Shown here: piece by piece, positions 43,288-52,919 of the stretch
Layout: each line of letters opens with the position of its first letter
Numbering within the stretch: the first letter of the stretch is position 1
From: Flavobacterium sp. Root186
Lineage (GTDB): Bacteria > Bacteroidota > Bacteroidia > Flavobacteriales > Flavobacteriaceae
Direction of reading: 5' to 3'
NCBI RefSeq assembly: GCF_001428525.1
Contig: NZ_LMHW01000010.1
Coordinates: 758,504-822,503 of the forward strand
DNA length: 64,000 nt
The notes under the pieces: model-generated
Told to the model about the DNA's origin: nothing
The model's input: the letters and a program-made list of their open reading frames with translations, nothing else
The model's database searches: none
Made by a program: the position numbers and the translations under genes

Positions 43288-43710
43288 ATGAAAAGTAAAA
43301 GCATATTATTCGTATTAGCCTTAAGCCTGGGAATGTTTGCTACGTCTTGTAGCAACGATGATAATGAAGGAGAAACAATTGTACCGTTACAAGGGAAGTA
43401 TAACCTAAGTAAAACAGGGACAATTGTTGATGGACAAGAAGTATTAGTTGATGCTCTAGAAAACCAAGAAGGATGCACTGCTAATAGAGATTATTTAGAA
43501 CTAAAATTAAGTAATGCAGCTGTTATAGGTGATTACAGCGGTGAGAATTGTGCTTTAGTAGAAACCACAGGGACTTACGTAAGATCCCATAATGATTTAA
43601 CGATTACTATTGGTAATGCAAGCTCAACCAGCGATATTATGAACCTTACTAATAAAGAGTTGAAAATTAAAGACAAAGCTACAGGTATAATTACAGTTTA
43701 TACCAGATAA
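43288..43710 (+). CDS. lipocalin-like lipoprotein
   Basis: A 140-residue protein with a lipobox at FATSC (Cys21) and an SNDDNEG spacer that is common in Bacteroidota surface lipoproteins. The mature part is a small lipocalin-like beta-barrel (PLQGKYNLSKTGTIVDGQEVL; DLTITIGN). It contains two further Cys that may form a disulfide. No partner is adjacent. A terminator (43756-43794) follows. Confidence 0.8.
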   Translation: MKSKSILFVLALSLGMFATSCSNDDNEGETIVPLQGKYNLSKTGTIVDGQEVLVDALENQEGCTANRDYLELKLSNAAVIGDYSGENCALVETTGTYVRSHNDLTITIGNASSTSDIMNLTNKELKIKDKATGIITVYTR

Positions 43711-43755
43711 GAAATTGGTTTTAAGGTAAATTCCTAATTCGAAGAATCAGGAATA

Positions 43756-43794
43756 AAAACGGAAATGACTTAGTAAAGTTGTTTCCGTTTTTTT
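43756..43794. terminator. terminator between convergent genes
   Basis: AAAACGGAAA with its following bases pairs with TTTCCGTTTT, then T-run, between the plus-strand lipoprotein gene and the minus-strand kinase gene. Confidence 0.8.
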
Positions 43795-43814
43795 TATGAA
43801 TTGTAGTTGAAGAA

Positions 43815-46800
43815 TTATTCCAGCGGAATATAAATATCAAAAGAAGCGCCTTTATTTTGTTCGCCTTTTGCAGTAATAATTCCGTTATGGTTTTCAACTA
43901 TTTTTTTTACGATTGCCAGACCAATTCCTGTTCCTTTATATTGATCTCTCCCGTGCAAACGCTGGAAAACATCAAAGATTTTTTTGCTGTATTGTGGTTC
44001 AAATCCAATTCCGTTGTCTGAAATAGTTATATGGCAATAAAGGGTTTCTTTTGTTAAAGCTTCTTCCTGAAATTCTGAGCCTTTTGCAATTTCGCTGTTA
44101 ATTTTTATTACAGCCGGAATATCCGGTTTTGAAAATTTAAGTGAATTGCTGATTAAATTATAAAGCAGCTGTCTAAACTGAAACGGAATAATATTTATCT
44201 CGCCAACATCATTGTTTTCAATCACGGCATTTTTTTGTTCCAGTTCTTCTTTAAGATCTTCCCTTACTTCATCAATGATTTTTGAAAGATTTGTTTTTTC
44301 AAAAATTCTTTCCTGAATATTCGTTCTCGAATACGAAAGCAAATCGTTAATTAAAGTCTGCATACGCTGTGCTGCGTTTTGCATTCTTTTGAATTTATCT
44401 TTTCCTGAATCTGATAAATTTTGAAATTCCTTATCCAAAATCTGCGAAGCAAAAGTTTGAATTTTTCGAAGCGGTTCCTGCAAATCATGACTTGAAATAT
44501 AGGCAAAAGACTGAAGTTCTTTGTTCATATGCTCCAACTCGGCATTTTTTTGTTCCAGTTCTAAAGCATTCAGTTTAATTTTATCGTCGGCTTTCTTTTT
44601 CTCGGTTAAGTCGTGTGTAACTTTCGAAAAACCAATCACATCATTATTCTTATTATGAACCGCTGTAATTACAACACTTGCCCAAAATAAACTCCCGTTT
44701 TTACGTACGCGCCAGCCTTGCTGCACTGCACGGCCTTTTTCTCTGGCCAATTCAAGCAATGTATTGGGCAGATTATTTTTCTGATCTTCCGGCGTATAGA
44801 AAATAGCAAAATGTTTTCCGGTTATTTCTTGTGCTTTGTAGCCTTTAATTTTTTCGGCTCCAATATTCCAGTTTTCAACAATTCCGTTATGATTTAAGTA
44901 CAAGATCGCATAATCCTGAACTTCTTCGACCATTAAATGATAACGTTCCTCGCTTTTTTTAAGCGATTTGTACATTTGGCTCAACTCTCTGGTTCTCGCC
45001 GTAACCTGCTGCTCCAGTTCATGTGTAAAAGCTTTTTCGGTATGAATATCTGTAAAAGCACCTACCCATTTAATGATTTTATTATCAGTATCTAAAACAG
45101 GTTCACCAATAACGGCGTGCCATCTGTAGTTTCCATCTTTTCTTAAAACCCTTACATCAGTTCTGTAAACTTGTCCGGTTTCTAGACTGTGAGCCCAAAT
45201 TTTGATATTTTCCTCATAATCATCGGGATGAATCATCGCTTTCCATTCCGTTTCTCCCGCAGGCCTTATTCCAGTATATTCTTCCCATTTTCCGGAAGTA
45301 AATAAAGCATTTCCTTTTTCATCGGTTTCCCATATTAACTGCGGAATACTTTCTGTTAAAGAGCGGAAACGTTTTTCACTTTCTTCAATTTTTTTTCGGG
45401 CTTCAACTTTTTCCGTTACATCAATTATTGTGGCTCTAATTCCAGAAATAGTGTTGTCTGTTTCATACATTGGAGCATATTCAAAATCAATATAAAATAA
45501 TTGTTCGCCATTATTTCCGTTAATAAAAATTGGCGATTCTATTTCAGAATGTGTTTTTCCGGTCGTGAAAACTTCATTTAATAATTGACTGTATTTTTGA
45601 GTGAGAAGTTCCGGGAAAATTTCGAACAATTTTTTACCCTGAACAGCACTTTCCTTTTTGTTCCAAATAGTTTCAAGCAAAGCTAGATTGGCGATTTCAA
45701 CAACCATTTCGCTGCCTTTCAAAATAGCTTTTGGAACAGGGGACTGCATTACAAGATTGCGGAATCTTTTTTCGCTTTGTTCTAATTCCTGCTGGTGTTT
45801 TTTCTCGGGTGTTATATCTCTAATCGTTCCAATTAATTTCTCCGGATTATGATTTTCGTCGTAAAAAACTTTTCCTCTTCCTTCAATCCAGTGAATTGAT
45901 TTATCGTGCCATATCGTTCGTACTTCATAGTGAAGGGCTCCCAAATTAAGTGCATCTTTAAAGCCTTTATTTCTAATATGCATATCATCAGGATGCAAAT
46001 GCTGCAGCAATTGTTCGTGCGACAACATAATTTCCTCCTTGTAACCGCCAATAATTTCGAGATACCTTTGAGAATAACGCGGTTCACGTGTTTTTACATT
46101 CAATTCCCAGGTTCCTAATTCGCTGGCTTCCACAATAATATTTAAACGTTCCTCGTTTTGTTCTATTTTTTTACGCGCTTCGACTTTTTCGCTAACCTCT
46201 GTTACCGTGACAATTATACCTGTAATTTCACCATTTTCTTCTCGTAAAGGATGGTAAAGGAAATCAAAATACGAAATGCTTAATTTTCCATGTCTGTTTA
46301 AAGGAACCGGAACTTCGTTACCATGATAAGGAATACCGATTGCCAAAACATTTTTTAATAAAGAATCAACCGTATCTTTTACTTCAGGCAGAGAATCAAA
46401 TAATGGTCTGCCCACAAAATTTTCTTCTTCTTGTGCAACAAGTTTAAGATAAGCCTCATTTGCAGATTCGACAATATAATCCGAACCACGTAAAATAGTA
46501 ATCCCAAGTGGAGCCTGTCTTACTGTATCACGGAAACGTTTGTCAGCTATTTCAATTTTTTTAGAAGCAAGATGCAAATCAGTAACATCAGCAGCTGTAT
46601 TCATAACAGCATATACATTTCCGTTTGTGTCAAACAAAGGAGTAAAACTATAATTGAAATAAAAAGTTTCGAGTTTATTGTTAATAGTTAAATCAATTTG
46701 GGCGTTTTTATTATGAAAAGATTTTCCTGTTTTTAAAACACCCAGAACCTGTTCAAAGACAGATTGATTATCGAGTTCAGGCAGAATTTCGCGATATGAT

Positions 46801-47462
46801 TTTCCAATTACATCGCCGCCCTTTCCCCAAACTTTTATAATAGAATCATTGGCAAGTTCAACACGCATTTCTTCACCCACATAAACTGCAATAGGAAAAG
46901 GAGCATTTTCAACTAACTGTCTTATTTTTTGTTCGCTTTCCTGAAGCTGCACACGTGCTTCAACCTGATCTATAACTTCTTTTTTCTTTGCAGTAGTTTC
47001 AACAACGGTTACTAAAACGCCTCCAACTTCGCCATTTTCAATTCGTATAGGAGAATAAGAAAAATCAAAATAACAAGTTTCAACAATTCCGTTTTTGTTT
47101 AAAGGAACAACAAAATCAGGAAAAGAGATAGATTTTCCCTGCATAGCCTCTTCAAGCATTGGCCCTGTAATGTTCCAGATTTCTGAGAAGGTATCTTTGG
47201 GAGAATTTCCTAAAGCTTGGGGATGCTTCTCAGAACCAATAATTTTTTGAAAAGCATCATTGTATAACTGCGTAAAATCTTTTCCCCAGGCAATGTACAT
47301 TCCAAAAGGATTATTGAGTATAACCGAAGTTACGGTTCGCAGACTTTGAGGCCAGTTTTCAGGATCACCTAAAGGAGTTTTGCTCCAGTCTTTGGAACGA
47401 ATTAATTCTCCCATTTCACCGCCATCGGCTAGAAAATAATGTTCCTTATATGCTTGGCTCAT
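43815..47462 (-). CDS. seven-PAS sensor histidine kinase
   Basis: A 1215-residue soluble kinase with no TM helix. I count about seven PAS domains (roughly 40-160, 175-295, 310-425, 435-555, 570-690, 700-815 and 850-965), each ended by a PAC-like segment such as GGVLVTVVETT or GVIFKVTHDLTEK-type strands, with a coiled-coil between the last two. The HisKA box is ISSHDLQEPLRK (His992), and the ATPase domain has ISNSLKFSKP, DNGIGFEPQY and GTGIGLAIVKK. It lies 10 bases after a CheY-like regulator that is its likely partner. Stacked PAS domains suggest redox, light or small-molecule sensing; no cofactor-binding Cys was identified. Confidence 0.94.
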   Translation of the reverse strand: MSQAYKEHYFLADGGEMGELIRSKDWSKTPLGDPENWPQSLRTVTSVILNNPFGMYIAWGKDFTQLYNDAFQKIIGSEKHPQALGNSPKDTFSEIWNITGPMLEEAMQGKSISFPDFVVPLNKNGIVETCYFDFSYSPIRIENGEVGGVLVTVVETTAKKKEVIDQVEARVQLQESEQKIRQLVENAPFPIAVYVGEEMRVELANDSIIKVWGKGGDVIGKSYREILPELDNQSVFEQVLGVLKTGKSFHNKNAQIDLTINNKLETFYFNYSFTPLFDTNGNVYAVMNTAADVTDLHLASKKIEIADKRFRDTVRQAPLGITILRGSDYIVESANEAYLKLVAQEEENFVGRPLFDSLPEVKDTVDSLLKNVLAIGIPYHGNEVPVPLNRHGKLSISYFDFLYHPLREENGEITGIIVTVTEVSEKVEARKKIEQNEERLNIIVEASELGTWELNVKTREPRYSQRYLEIIGGYKEEIMLSHEQLLQHLHPDDMHIRNKGFKDALNLGALHYEVRTIWHDKSIHWIEGRGKVFYDENHNPEKLIGTIRDITPEKKHQQELEQSEKRFRNLVMQSPVPKAILKGSEMVVEIANLALLETIWNKKESAVQGKKLFEIFPELLTQKYSQLLNEVFTTGKTHSEIESPIFINGNNGEQLFYIDFEYAPMYETDNTISGIRATIIDVTEKVEARKKIEESEKRFRSLTESIPQLIWETDEKGNALFTSGKWEEYTGIRPAGETEWKAMIHPDDYEENIKIWAHSLETGQVYRTDVRVLRKDGNYRWHAVIGEPVLDTDNKIIKWVGAFTDIHTEKAFTHELEQQVTARTRELSQMYKSLKKSEERYHLMVEEVQDYAILYLNHNGIVENWNIGAEKIKGYKAQEITGKHFAIFYTPEDQKNNLPNTLLELAREKGRAVQQGWRVRKNGSLFWASVVITAVHNKNNDVIGFSKVTHDLTEKKKADDKIKLNALELEQKNAELEHMNKELQSFAYISSHDLQEPLRKIQTFASQILDKEFQNLSDSGKDKFKRMQNAAQRMQTLINDLLSYSRTNIQERIFEKTNLSKIIDEVREDLKEELEQKNAVIENNDVGEINIIPFQFRQLLYNLISNSLKFSKPDIPAVIKINSEIAKGSEFQEEALTKETLYCHITISDNGIGFEPQYSKKIFDVFQRLHGRDQYKGTGIGLAIVKKIVENHNGIITAKGEQNKGASFDIYIPLE

Positions 47463-47472
47463 TCAAAGTGGT

Positions 47473-47922
47473 TTAGGGTTGAATTATGAAATGCGCTCTT
47501 TCAGGTTGTTTAAAGTTATTTTGAGAAGCTGCGATAAGTGCATTTTCAATAACGGTTTTTAGTTTTGAAAAATCGCCGGGTTTCCGAATATAAAATGTAG
47601 CGCCCATATTGTAGGTCACATCTACAATTTTGGTATCAAGAGAAGTTGAAAATATAATAACAGGGAAATCTTTTAATCTTTCAATCTGTCTGATTTCTGT
47701 CAGGCATTCAGATCCATTTTTTTTAGGCATGTTCAAATCCAGAAAAAGAACATCAGGAAGATTCTCTCCAAATTTATCATTAAAAAAATTCATTAACTGA
47801 ACTCCGTCATTTACAGTTACAAGAGTTGTTGCAAGCGACAGTTCATCAAGAGCTTCTTCAAAGAAAGAGCAGTCATCGTCATCGTCATCGGCAAGTAAAA
47901 TGTTGTAAATCTGTTGGTTCAT
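47473..47922 (-). CDS. CheY-like response regulator
   Basis: A 149-residue single receiver domain with no output domain. The acidic cluster DDDDDD (12-17), the phosphorylated Asp62 in VLFLDLNMP and the later Ser/Thr (IIFSTS) and Lys are all present. It is of the Rcp1-type found beside PAS or phytochrome kinases. Its stop is 10 bases before the seven-PAS kinase, and the two should be cotranscribed. Confidence 0.93.
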   Translation of the reverse strand: MNQQIYNILLADDDDDDCSFFEEALDELSLATTLVTVNDGVQLMNFFNDKFGENLPDVLFLDLNMPKKNGSECLTEIRQIERLKDFPVIIFSTSLDTKIVDVTYNMGATFYIRKPGDFSKLKTVIENALIAASQNNFKQPERAHFIIQP

Positions 47923-48230
47923 GCAGTAAAAATGTTTTTTAGAATAAAAAATAGAAACAAAAATGAATTGTTTCCTGCTAAGATAAAATTAATTTTCGCA
48001 GGAAAATTACTTATATACCTATAAAATTAGCTTATTTAAATTAAAATCTGAAAAGATTCTTTCTTAATAATTCTGCTTGAAGTTTTTTTGTAAGTAAAAG
48101 TTTTCATTTCGAAAAAATAGGCTTACAATTTTAAAAACGATTAAGACCAAATGCAATTTTTGAATCAATAGTGCGTTTTTATATTTTACCACACTTCTTC
48201 GTGGTTGCAAAAATCCCTTATTTTACTACT

Positions 48231-48300
48231 GTTTACACACTAAAAGTTGTATAAACATTCTACAAAGTGTAAAAATATTACACACATTATTTTATGTAAT
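48231..48300 (+). promoter_or_regulatory. cluster of TGTAA/TTACA half-sites upstream of the sigma-54 promoter
   Basis: GTGTAA-5 bases-TTACAC is a perfect inverted repeat at 48267-48283. Further half-sites occur at 48231-48240, 48247-48256 and 48288-48295. The cluster lies about 45-105 bases upstream of the -24 element, where an enhancer-binding activator of sigma-54 would sit. Confidence 0.45.
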
Positions 48301-48337
48301 AATTCGTAAACTGCTTAAATTCAGTTTAAAACCTAAA

Positions 48338-48353
48338 TGGCACAACGCTTGCA
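48338..48353 (+). promoter_or_regulatory. sigma-54 promoter (-24/-12)
   Basis: TGGCAC-AACGC-TTGCA matches the sigma-54 consensus TGGCAC-N5-TTGCA base for base, with GG and GC exactly 10 bases apart. Transcription would start near 48365, giving a leader of about 100 bases for the glycosyltransferase gene. The 540-base gap around it (47923-48462) holds no gene that I can see. Confidence 0.85.
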
Positions 48354-48462
48354 AATTGGGAACATGTCACTCTTTGATTTTTTTGGTGTTTACTTAAGAA
48401 AAATGCAAAGAAAGACCATTTGATAGAAGCCATTTTAGAGAATTAATACAAATAAACAGGAC

Positions 48463-49899
48463 ATGGAAAGCGAAACAATTATTTCAAAACAATTTTATGC
48501 AGGAGGCGATATCAGCAGCGAAGTAATCAGCCCATCTATTTTTAAAATAAACAACAACTCAACCAAAAAACATATCGAAAGACCAAAAAGTATTTTTGGT
48601 TTTATGGTTCTTGCAGCAACATTTTTAGTATTGATTGCGGGATCTCTTTTAGTTCTTCAATTTCAACCGGATTTTGATCAGCTGCATTTAGAAAGATTAA
48701 ACTCAACCGGCGGAATTATCTTTCTGGCAATTACCGTTGCATTATTTCTTTTTAAAGGCGGAATGTTTCTTTACAATGTATTTCTTTATCTTAAATACAA
48801 ACCAATCGAATCTGTGTCAGATGAATTACTGCCAACTTGCACTGTAATTGTTCCGGCATATAACGAAGGAAAATTAGTATATGAAACTTTAATGAGTTTG
48901 GCCGAAAGTGATTTTCCGGCTCACAAATTAGAACTTCTGGCTATTGATGATGGAAGTAAAGATGATACATGGTATTGGATTCAACAAGCAAAATTAAAAT
49001 TAGGTGATCGTGTTTCTATTTTCCAACAGCCGCAAAATAAAGGAAAACGTCATGCACTATACCGTGGATTTAATTTAGGAAAAGGAGAAATTTTTGTAAC
49101 AGTTGACTCTGATTCAATCGTTAAAAAAGATACTTTAAGAAACTTGGTAAGTCCGTTTGTAGTTGATGAAAAATGTGGTGCTGTTGCAGGAAACGTTCAG
49201 GTTTTGAACAACGAAAAAGCAATTTTGCCAAAAATGCTAAACGTAAGTTTTGTAATGAGTTTCGAATTCATGCGTTCTGCAGAAAGTTCATTGGGTTCTG
49301 TACTTTGTACTCCGGGAGCTTTAGCAGCTTACAAAAGAACAGCCGTTTTTGCCTGCTTGCCAGAATGGATTGACCAGACTTTTATGGGACAGCCATCTGA
49401 TATTGGTGAAGACCGAGCCATGACAAACATGATTTTAAAACAAGGACACCATGTATTGTTTCAGCGTAATGCCTATGTATTGACAAATGTTCCTGAAGAT
49501 TATACAGGATTGTACAAAATGTTCATTAGATGGGGAAGAAGCAATGTGCGTGAAAACATTATGATGGCAAAATATGTTTGGAAAGATTTTAGAAAAGAAT
49601 CTAAAGTCGGAGCAAGACTTTTGTACACAGAGCAGTTTATAAGAATATTAATGACATATCCGTTCTTTATTTTTATGTTCTATTTTATTGCAACACACCC
49701 TTTGTTGTTTATCAGCTCTGCGCTTTTAGGAATATTGCTGGTATCAAGCTTTTCAGTTTTGTTCTATGCAAAAAGATATTCTTTAGGCGAAGCATTCTGG
49801 GCCTATTCATATAGTGTTTTCTATACCTTTTCATTGTTCTGGATTGCGCCATACTCAATCATTACAGTTCATAAAAAAGGATGGCTTACACGAGGTTAA
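48463..49899 (+). CDS. processive family 2 glycosyltransferase (NAG/hyaluronan-synthase type)
   Basis: A 478-residue membrane enzyme. Two N-terminal TM helices (about 48-66 and 84-107) are followed by the GT-A domain, with TVIVPAYNEG (127-136), IDDGSKDDTW (161-170), DSD (216-218), GED (315-317) and RWGRS (356-360). The C-terminus has about three TM helices. This is the pattern of polysaccharide synthases such as PgaC/IcaA, NodC and HasA, which polymerise and export N-acetylhexosamine-containing chains. The polymer is unknown, and no deacetylase or other pga-like gene lies beside it. A sigma-54 promoter precedes it. Confidence 0.9.
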   Translation: MESETIISKQFYAGGDISSEVISPSIFKINNNSTKKHIERPKSIFGFMVLAATFLVLIAGSLLVLQFQPDFDQLHLERLNSTGGIIFLAITVALFLFKGGMFLYNVFLYLKYKPIESVSDELLPTCTVIVPAYNEGKLVYETLMSLAESDFPAHKLELLAIDDGSKDDTWYWIQQAKLKLGDRVSIFQQPQNKGKRHALYRGFNLGKGEIFVTVDSDSIVKKDTLRNLVSPFVVDEKCGAVAGNVQVLNNEKAILPKMLNVSFVMSFEFMRSAESSLGSVLCTPGALAAYKRTAVFACLPEWIDQTFMGQPSDIGEDRAMTNMILKQGHHVLFQRNAYVLTNVPEDYTGLYKMFIRWGRSNVRENIMMAKYVWKDFRKESKVGARLLYTEQFIRILMTYPFFIFMFYFIATHPLLFISSALLGILLVSSFSVLFYAKRYSLGEAFWAYSYSVFYTFSLFWIAPYSIITVHKKGWLTRG

Positions 49900-49932
49900 T
49901 AAATTCCACAGACTACTATTATATTTAATCCG

Positions 49933-49964
49933 AAAAACTCCTGTACCACTAAACAGGAGTTTTT
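49933..49964. terminator. bidirectional terminator
   Basis: AAAAACTCCTGT (49933-49944) is perfectly mirrored by ACAGGAGTTTTT (49953-49964) with further T. It sits between the convergent glycosyltransferase and DUF5367 genes and overlaps the latter's 3' end. Confidence 0.9.
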
Positions 49965-50338
49965 TTATTGTTTTGCTTTCGCCAAAGAAAAATAGAAATT
50001 GCATTTACAAAAGCCAGAATCCATAATGTAGGACTCGTAAAAAAGCTCTGATAACTTCGTCCGTTTGGAATTTCGACAAAAGGAACCGTAATAATAACAT
50101 CAAGAAACAAAGCCGTAAGCGACATTATAATTCCGAGCTGTTGGCCGCTCATTTTATAATTTTTCTGATAATAAAACTTTGCAGCCCCAATAGCAAAAAA
50201 CACAATCAAAATCGCCACAATAACCGACTGCCATAAAAACGAATCTTTTACAACGGGAATTTGTTCTAAAATATAAAATGAAAGACTAACGGCGAACCAA
50301 ACCAAAATTCCCGAAAATAATGCTCTGATATATTTCAT
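49949..50338 (-). CDS. DUF5367-type membrane protein
   Basis: A 129-residue protein with four TM helices (about 3-25, 36-55, 70-90 and 105-120) that matches the DUF5367 pattern (IRALFSGILVWFAVSLSFYILE). It starts 3 bases after the NmrA reductase stop and is probably cotranscribed with it. The function is unknown. Confidence 0.8.
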   Translation of the reverse strand: MKYIRALFSGILVWFAVSLSFYILEQIPVVKDSFLWQSVIVAILIVFFAIGAAKFYYQKNYKMSGQQLGIIMSLTALFLDVIITVPFVEIPNGRSYQSFFTSPTLWILAFVNAISIFLWRKQNNKKTPV

Positions 50339-50341
50339 CTT

Positions 50342-51172
50342 TTAATTTTCAGGATTCCAAATTCCGGTTTTGGCTGTTTCTTCCGCATAAGCGCTAAAAT
50401 CTTTGGCTTTTCTGCCCAAAACTTTTTCAATATCAAAAGTCACACTCGAATTTCTTCCGTCTAAAACCTGTTCAAAAAGATAATTTACCAGCCAGATATG
50501 ATCTTCAGGAATCTGATATTCTTTCAGCATTTGTGTATATTCTTCTAAACTTAAATCCTGAAAAGAAATATTTCTGCTGCTTGCATTGGCAATTTCGTTT
50601 ACAGCATCCTTAAAAGTTAATAACCTTGGACCGGTTAATTCATACGTTTTTCCGTTATGACTTTCGTCTAAAAGTGCAGCTGTAACAACATCAGCAATAT
50701 CATCAGCATCCGTAAAAGGCTCGAGTGCTTCAGCTCTTGGCAAAGCCACAATTCCGTAAAGAATTGGATCTAAAAAGAAACTCTCGCTAAAGTTTTGGTT
50801 GAACCAGCTGGCACGGATAATCGTCCAGTTTTTTGCATTTTTCTTTACGATTTCTTCGCAGACCTGCGCTTCCTTTTCGCCTCTTCCAGAAAGTAAAACT
50901 ATTTTCTGTACACCTGATTTTGTGGCAAGATTAGTGAAATTTTCTATCGCATCTGCAGCAAAAGGAACAGCCAAATCCGGTTGAAAAGTGATGTAAACTG
51001 TGTCAATTTCTTTTACAACATTTTCCCAGGTTTCTGGTTTTTCCCAATCAAATGGAATTTTCTCATTTCGTGAACCTAAACGAAGTTCAACTCCAGAAAT
51101 ATTTTCTAATCTTGCTGCAACTCTGCTTCCTGTTTTTCCGGTAGAACCCAGAACTAAAATTTTGGTTTTCAT
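50342..51172 (-). CDS. NmrA-type NAD(P)-binding reductase
   Basis: A 276-residue atypical short-chain dehydrogenase. The dinucleotide motif VLGSTGKTGSRVA (about 6-18) is followed by a cofactor-side LGSR. The later ENFTNLATKSGVQKIVLLSGRG and EAFTDADDIADVVTAALLD segments are characteristic of the NmrA/HSCARG group of quinone or ergot-type reductases and redox sensors. There is no catalytic Tyr-x-x-x-Lys in the usual place. It lies between an AraC regulator (upstream) and DUF5367 (downstream), all on the minus strand, so AraC may control this pair. Confidence 0.9.
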   Translation of the reverse strand: MKTKILVLGSTGKTGSRVAARLENISGVELRLGSRNEKIPFDWEKPETWENVVKEIDTVYITFQPDLAVPFAADAIENFTNLATKSGVQKIVLLSGRGEKEAQVCEEIVKKNAKNWTIIRASWFNQNFSESFFLDPILYGIVALPRAEALEPFTDADDIADVVTAALLDESHNGKTYELTGPRLLTFKDAVNEIANASSRNISFQDLSLEEYTQMLKEYQIPEDHIWLVNYLFEQVLDGRNSSVTFDIEKVLGRKAKDFSAYAEETAKTGIWNPEN

Positions 51173-51244
51173 ATCAATATCTTTTTAAATGATTACTGAT
51201 ACAAAGTTGTCGAGATTAAAAAAGAATCATTTGTCGTAAAAGAA

Positions 51245-52123
51245 TTATGATTTGTTTGAAAAGAATTGGTGTTTTACATCATTTGGCCGCATTCCGAATT
51301 TTTTATGAAAAGCATTCGAAAACGAACTCAGACTTTCATAACCAACTTCCCAAGCCGATTCCTGAACTGTTTTTTCGCTTTCGCGGAGTAATTCATACGC
51401 TTTATTCAACCGTTCTTCCTGAACGTATTTAAAAACCGGAATCCCGAAAAGTTCTTTAAAATTCTTCTTTAATTTATTACTATTTAAACCCACCATTTGA
51501 GACAATTGAGTAATCGAAGGCGGCGTAGAATAATGCGTTGTTACAATTTCCTTAGCCTGAAAAAGTTTGTTTTTATCTATTTCTGATAATTCTGATTTTT
51601 TATCAGAAGCTAAAAGAGCATAAAAATGTGCCAAAAGTTCATTAATCTGACTTTTTAAAAATAGAAAACGTGTGTTTCCGGTATATGATGTATTAAATAT
51701 TTTTTGAACTGCTAATTGCATTTCGAGTGTCATATAAAAAGAAGGCCCTTTTACAAAATGCTCTTTCGGGTTTAATAATTGGGGTAGATAGTTTTCGAAA
51801 ATCTCTCTTTCAGCCTGCGGAAGAGAGTTTAGATTTTTGAGTTTTGTAAAAATACTAATCGACTGCAAAGGTTTATCGGGTTCAATTTTATGCGAGAATT
51901 CAACTTTTTGATTTCCGAAGAAACAAATCGCCAAACCCGTTGTGTTCATTAAATATTTGGTCTGATTATTATGTTTGATTTCTAACTCAACATTACCCGA
52001 ACCATAAAAAGCAAAACCAACAGCATCTCCGTCAATTTCACATTTCTGCACTATAGTTTTAGTCGTATTAGATTGCTCTACTAAAACAATACAATCATGT
52101 AATTCTATAATATCTGTTGTCAT
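51245..52123 (-). CDS. AraC-family transcriptional regulator
   Basis: A 292-residue regulator with a C-terminal double HTH of the AraC type (PSITQLSQMVGLNSNKLKKNFKELFG and ESAWEVGYESLSSFSNAFHKKFGMRPNDVKH, about 195-290). The N-terminal 180 residues show no clear cupin pattern but have short beta-strands (GSGNVELEIKHN). The start at 52123 (MTTDIIELHD) is chosen because the upstream extension is rich in Thr/Ser and lies in promoter DNA. It likely controls the NmrA reductase gene 72 bases downstream. Confidence 0.9.
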   Translation of the reverse strand: MTTDIIELHDCIVLVEQSNTTKTIVQKCEIDGDAVGFAFYGSGNVELEIKHNNQTKYLMNTTGLAICFFGNQKVEFSHKIEPDKPLQSISIFTKLKNLNSLPQAEREIFENYLPQLLNPKEHFVKGPSFYMTLEMQLAVQKIFNTSYTGNTRFLFLKSQINELLAHFYALLASDKKSELSEIDKNKLFQAKEIVTTHYSTPPSITQLSQMVGLNSNKLKKNFKELFGIPVFKYVQEERLNKAYELLRESEKTVQESAWEVGYESLSSFSNAFHKKFGMRPNDVKHQFFSNKS

Positions 52124-52263
52124 AATTGAGGTTGAGGTTTGAATAAAAAGCATGAAAAGTTACTATTTATTTTTTAAATCGATGATTTTTAATTTTTTAT
52201 GATTCAGAACCCCTTGTTTTTACTTGGTTTTTAATGTTTTATGAAAAATAAATTAAAAAAAGT

Positions 52264-52297
52264 TTGCAAATTTAGACCGATCGGTCTAAATTTGCAA
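52264..52297. promoter_or_regulatory. 34-bp perfect palindrome, TetR operator 1
   Basis: The centre TTTAGACCGATCGGTCTAAA (52271-52290) is extended on each side by TTGCAAA/TTTGCAA to a perfect 34-bp palindrome, 8 bases before the TetR start. TAGACCGATCGGTCTA is a known TetR-type site. Confidence 0.92.
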
Positions 52298-52304
52298 TGT
52301 CAAA

Positions 52305-52898
52305 ATGAAAAAGATTATGAGTAAAGCAGAACGTACAAAACAGTTTATTATTGAAAAATCGGCTGCGATTATCAATAAAAAAGGAATGGCCGGAACCTCT
52401 CTAAGCGATATTATGGAAGCCACAAAACTGGCAAAAGGCGGTATTTACGGAAACTTCGAAAACAAAGAAGAAATTTGTAAAGAATCGTTTTTGTATTTGA
52501 GATCTCAAATGGCGGTTAAATTAGACAATGCAGTTTCTCAGGGAAAAACAGCCAAAGAGAAACTTTTTAAATTATTGGATGTTTATGATAACCCAAACAA
52601 TATGGTTGACGGCTGTCCGATTTTAAATTTTGGAATTGAAGCTGACGATACCAATCCGTTTATAAAAGAGCAGGTAAAAAAAGCTATTATTTCTGCCCAA
52701 AAAAGACTTTTTGATATAGCCGAATTAGGAATTGCCAACAAAGAAGTTTCTCCTGAAATAAACCCGAAAGAGTTTAGTATTAAAACATTTGCCATGATTG
52801 AAGGCGCTGTTTTATATCGAAAAGTTTTTGATAATAATGACCAAATGAAAATTGTTTTAAAAAACATTAAAAGCGAATTTGAAAGATATGTTATCTAA
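52305..52898 (+). CDS. TetR-family transcriptional regulator
   Basis: A 197-residue repressor. The N-terminal HTH is clear (TKQFIIEKSAAIINKKGMAGTSLSDIMEATKLAKGGIYGNFENKEE, about 11-56). The C-terminal ligand domain is of the TetR_C type of the AcrR/YxaF group with a conserved Cys-Pro (GCPILNFGIEAD). A 34-bp palindrome immediately upstream implies autoregulation, and a near-copy precedes the MFS efflux gene 65 bases downstream. An alternative start lies 12 bases in (MSKAERT). Confidence 0.93.
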   Translation: MKKIMSKAERTKQFIIEKSAAIINKKGMAGTSLSDIMEATKLAKGGIYGNFENKEEICKESFLYLRSQMAVKLDNAVSQGKTAKEKLFKLLDVYDNPNNMVDGCPILNFGIEADDTNPFIKEQVKKAIISAQKRLFDIAELGIANKEVSPEINPKEFSIKTFAMIEGAVLYRKVFDNNDQMKIVLKNIKSEFERYVI

Positions 52899-52919
52899 AA
52901 TATTTTTTTTAAAATATTT

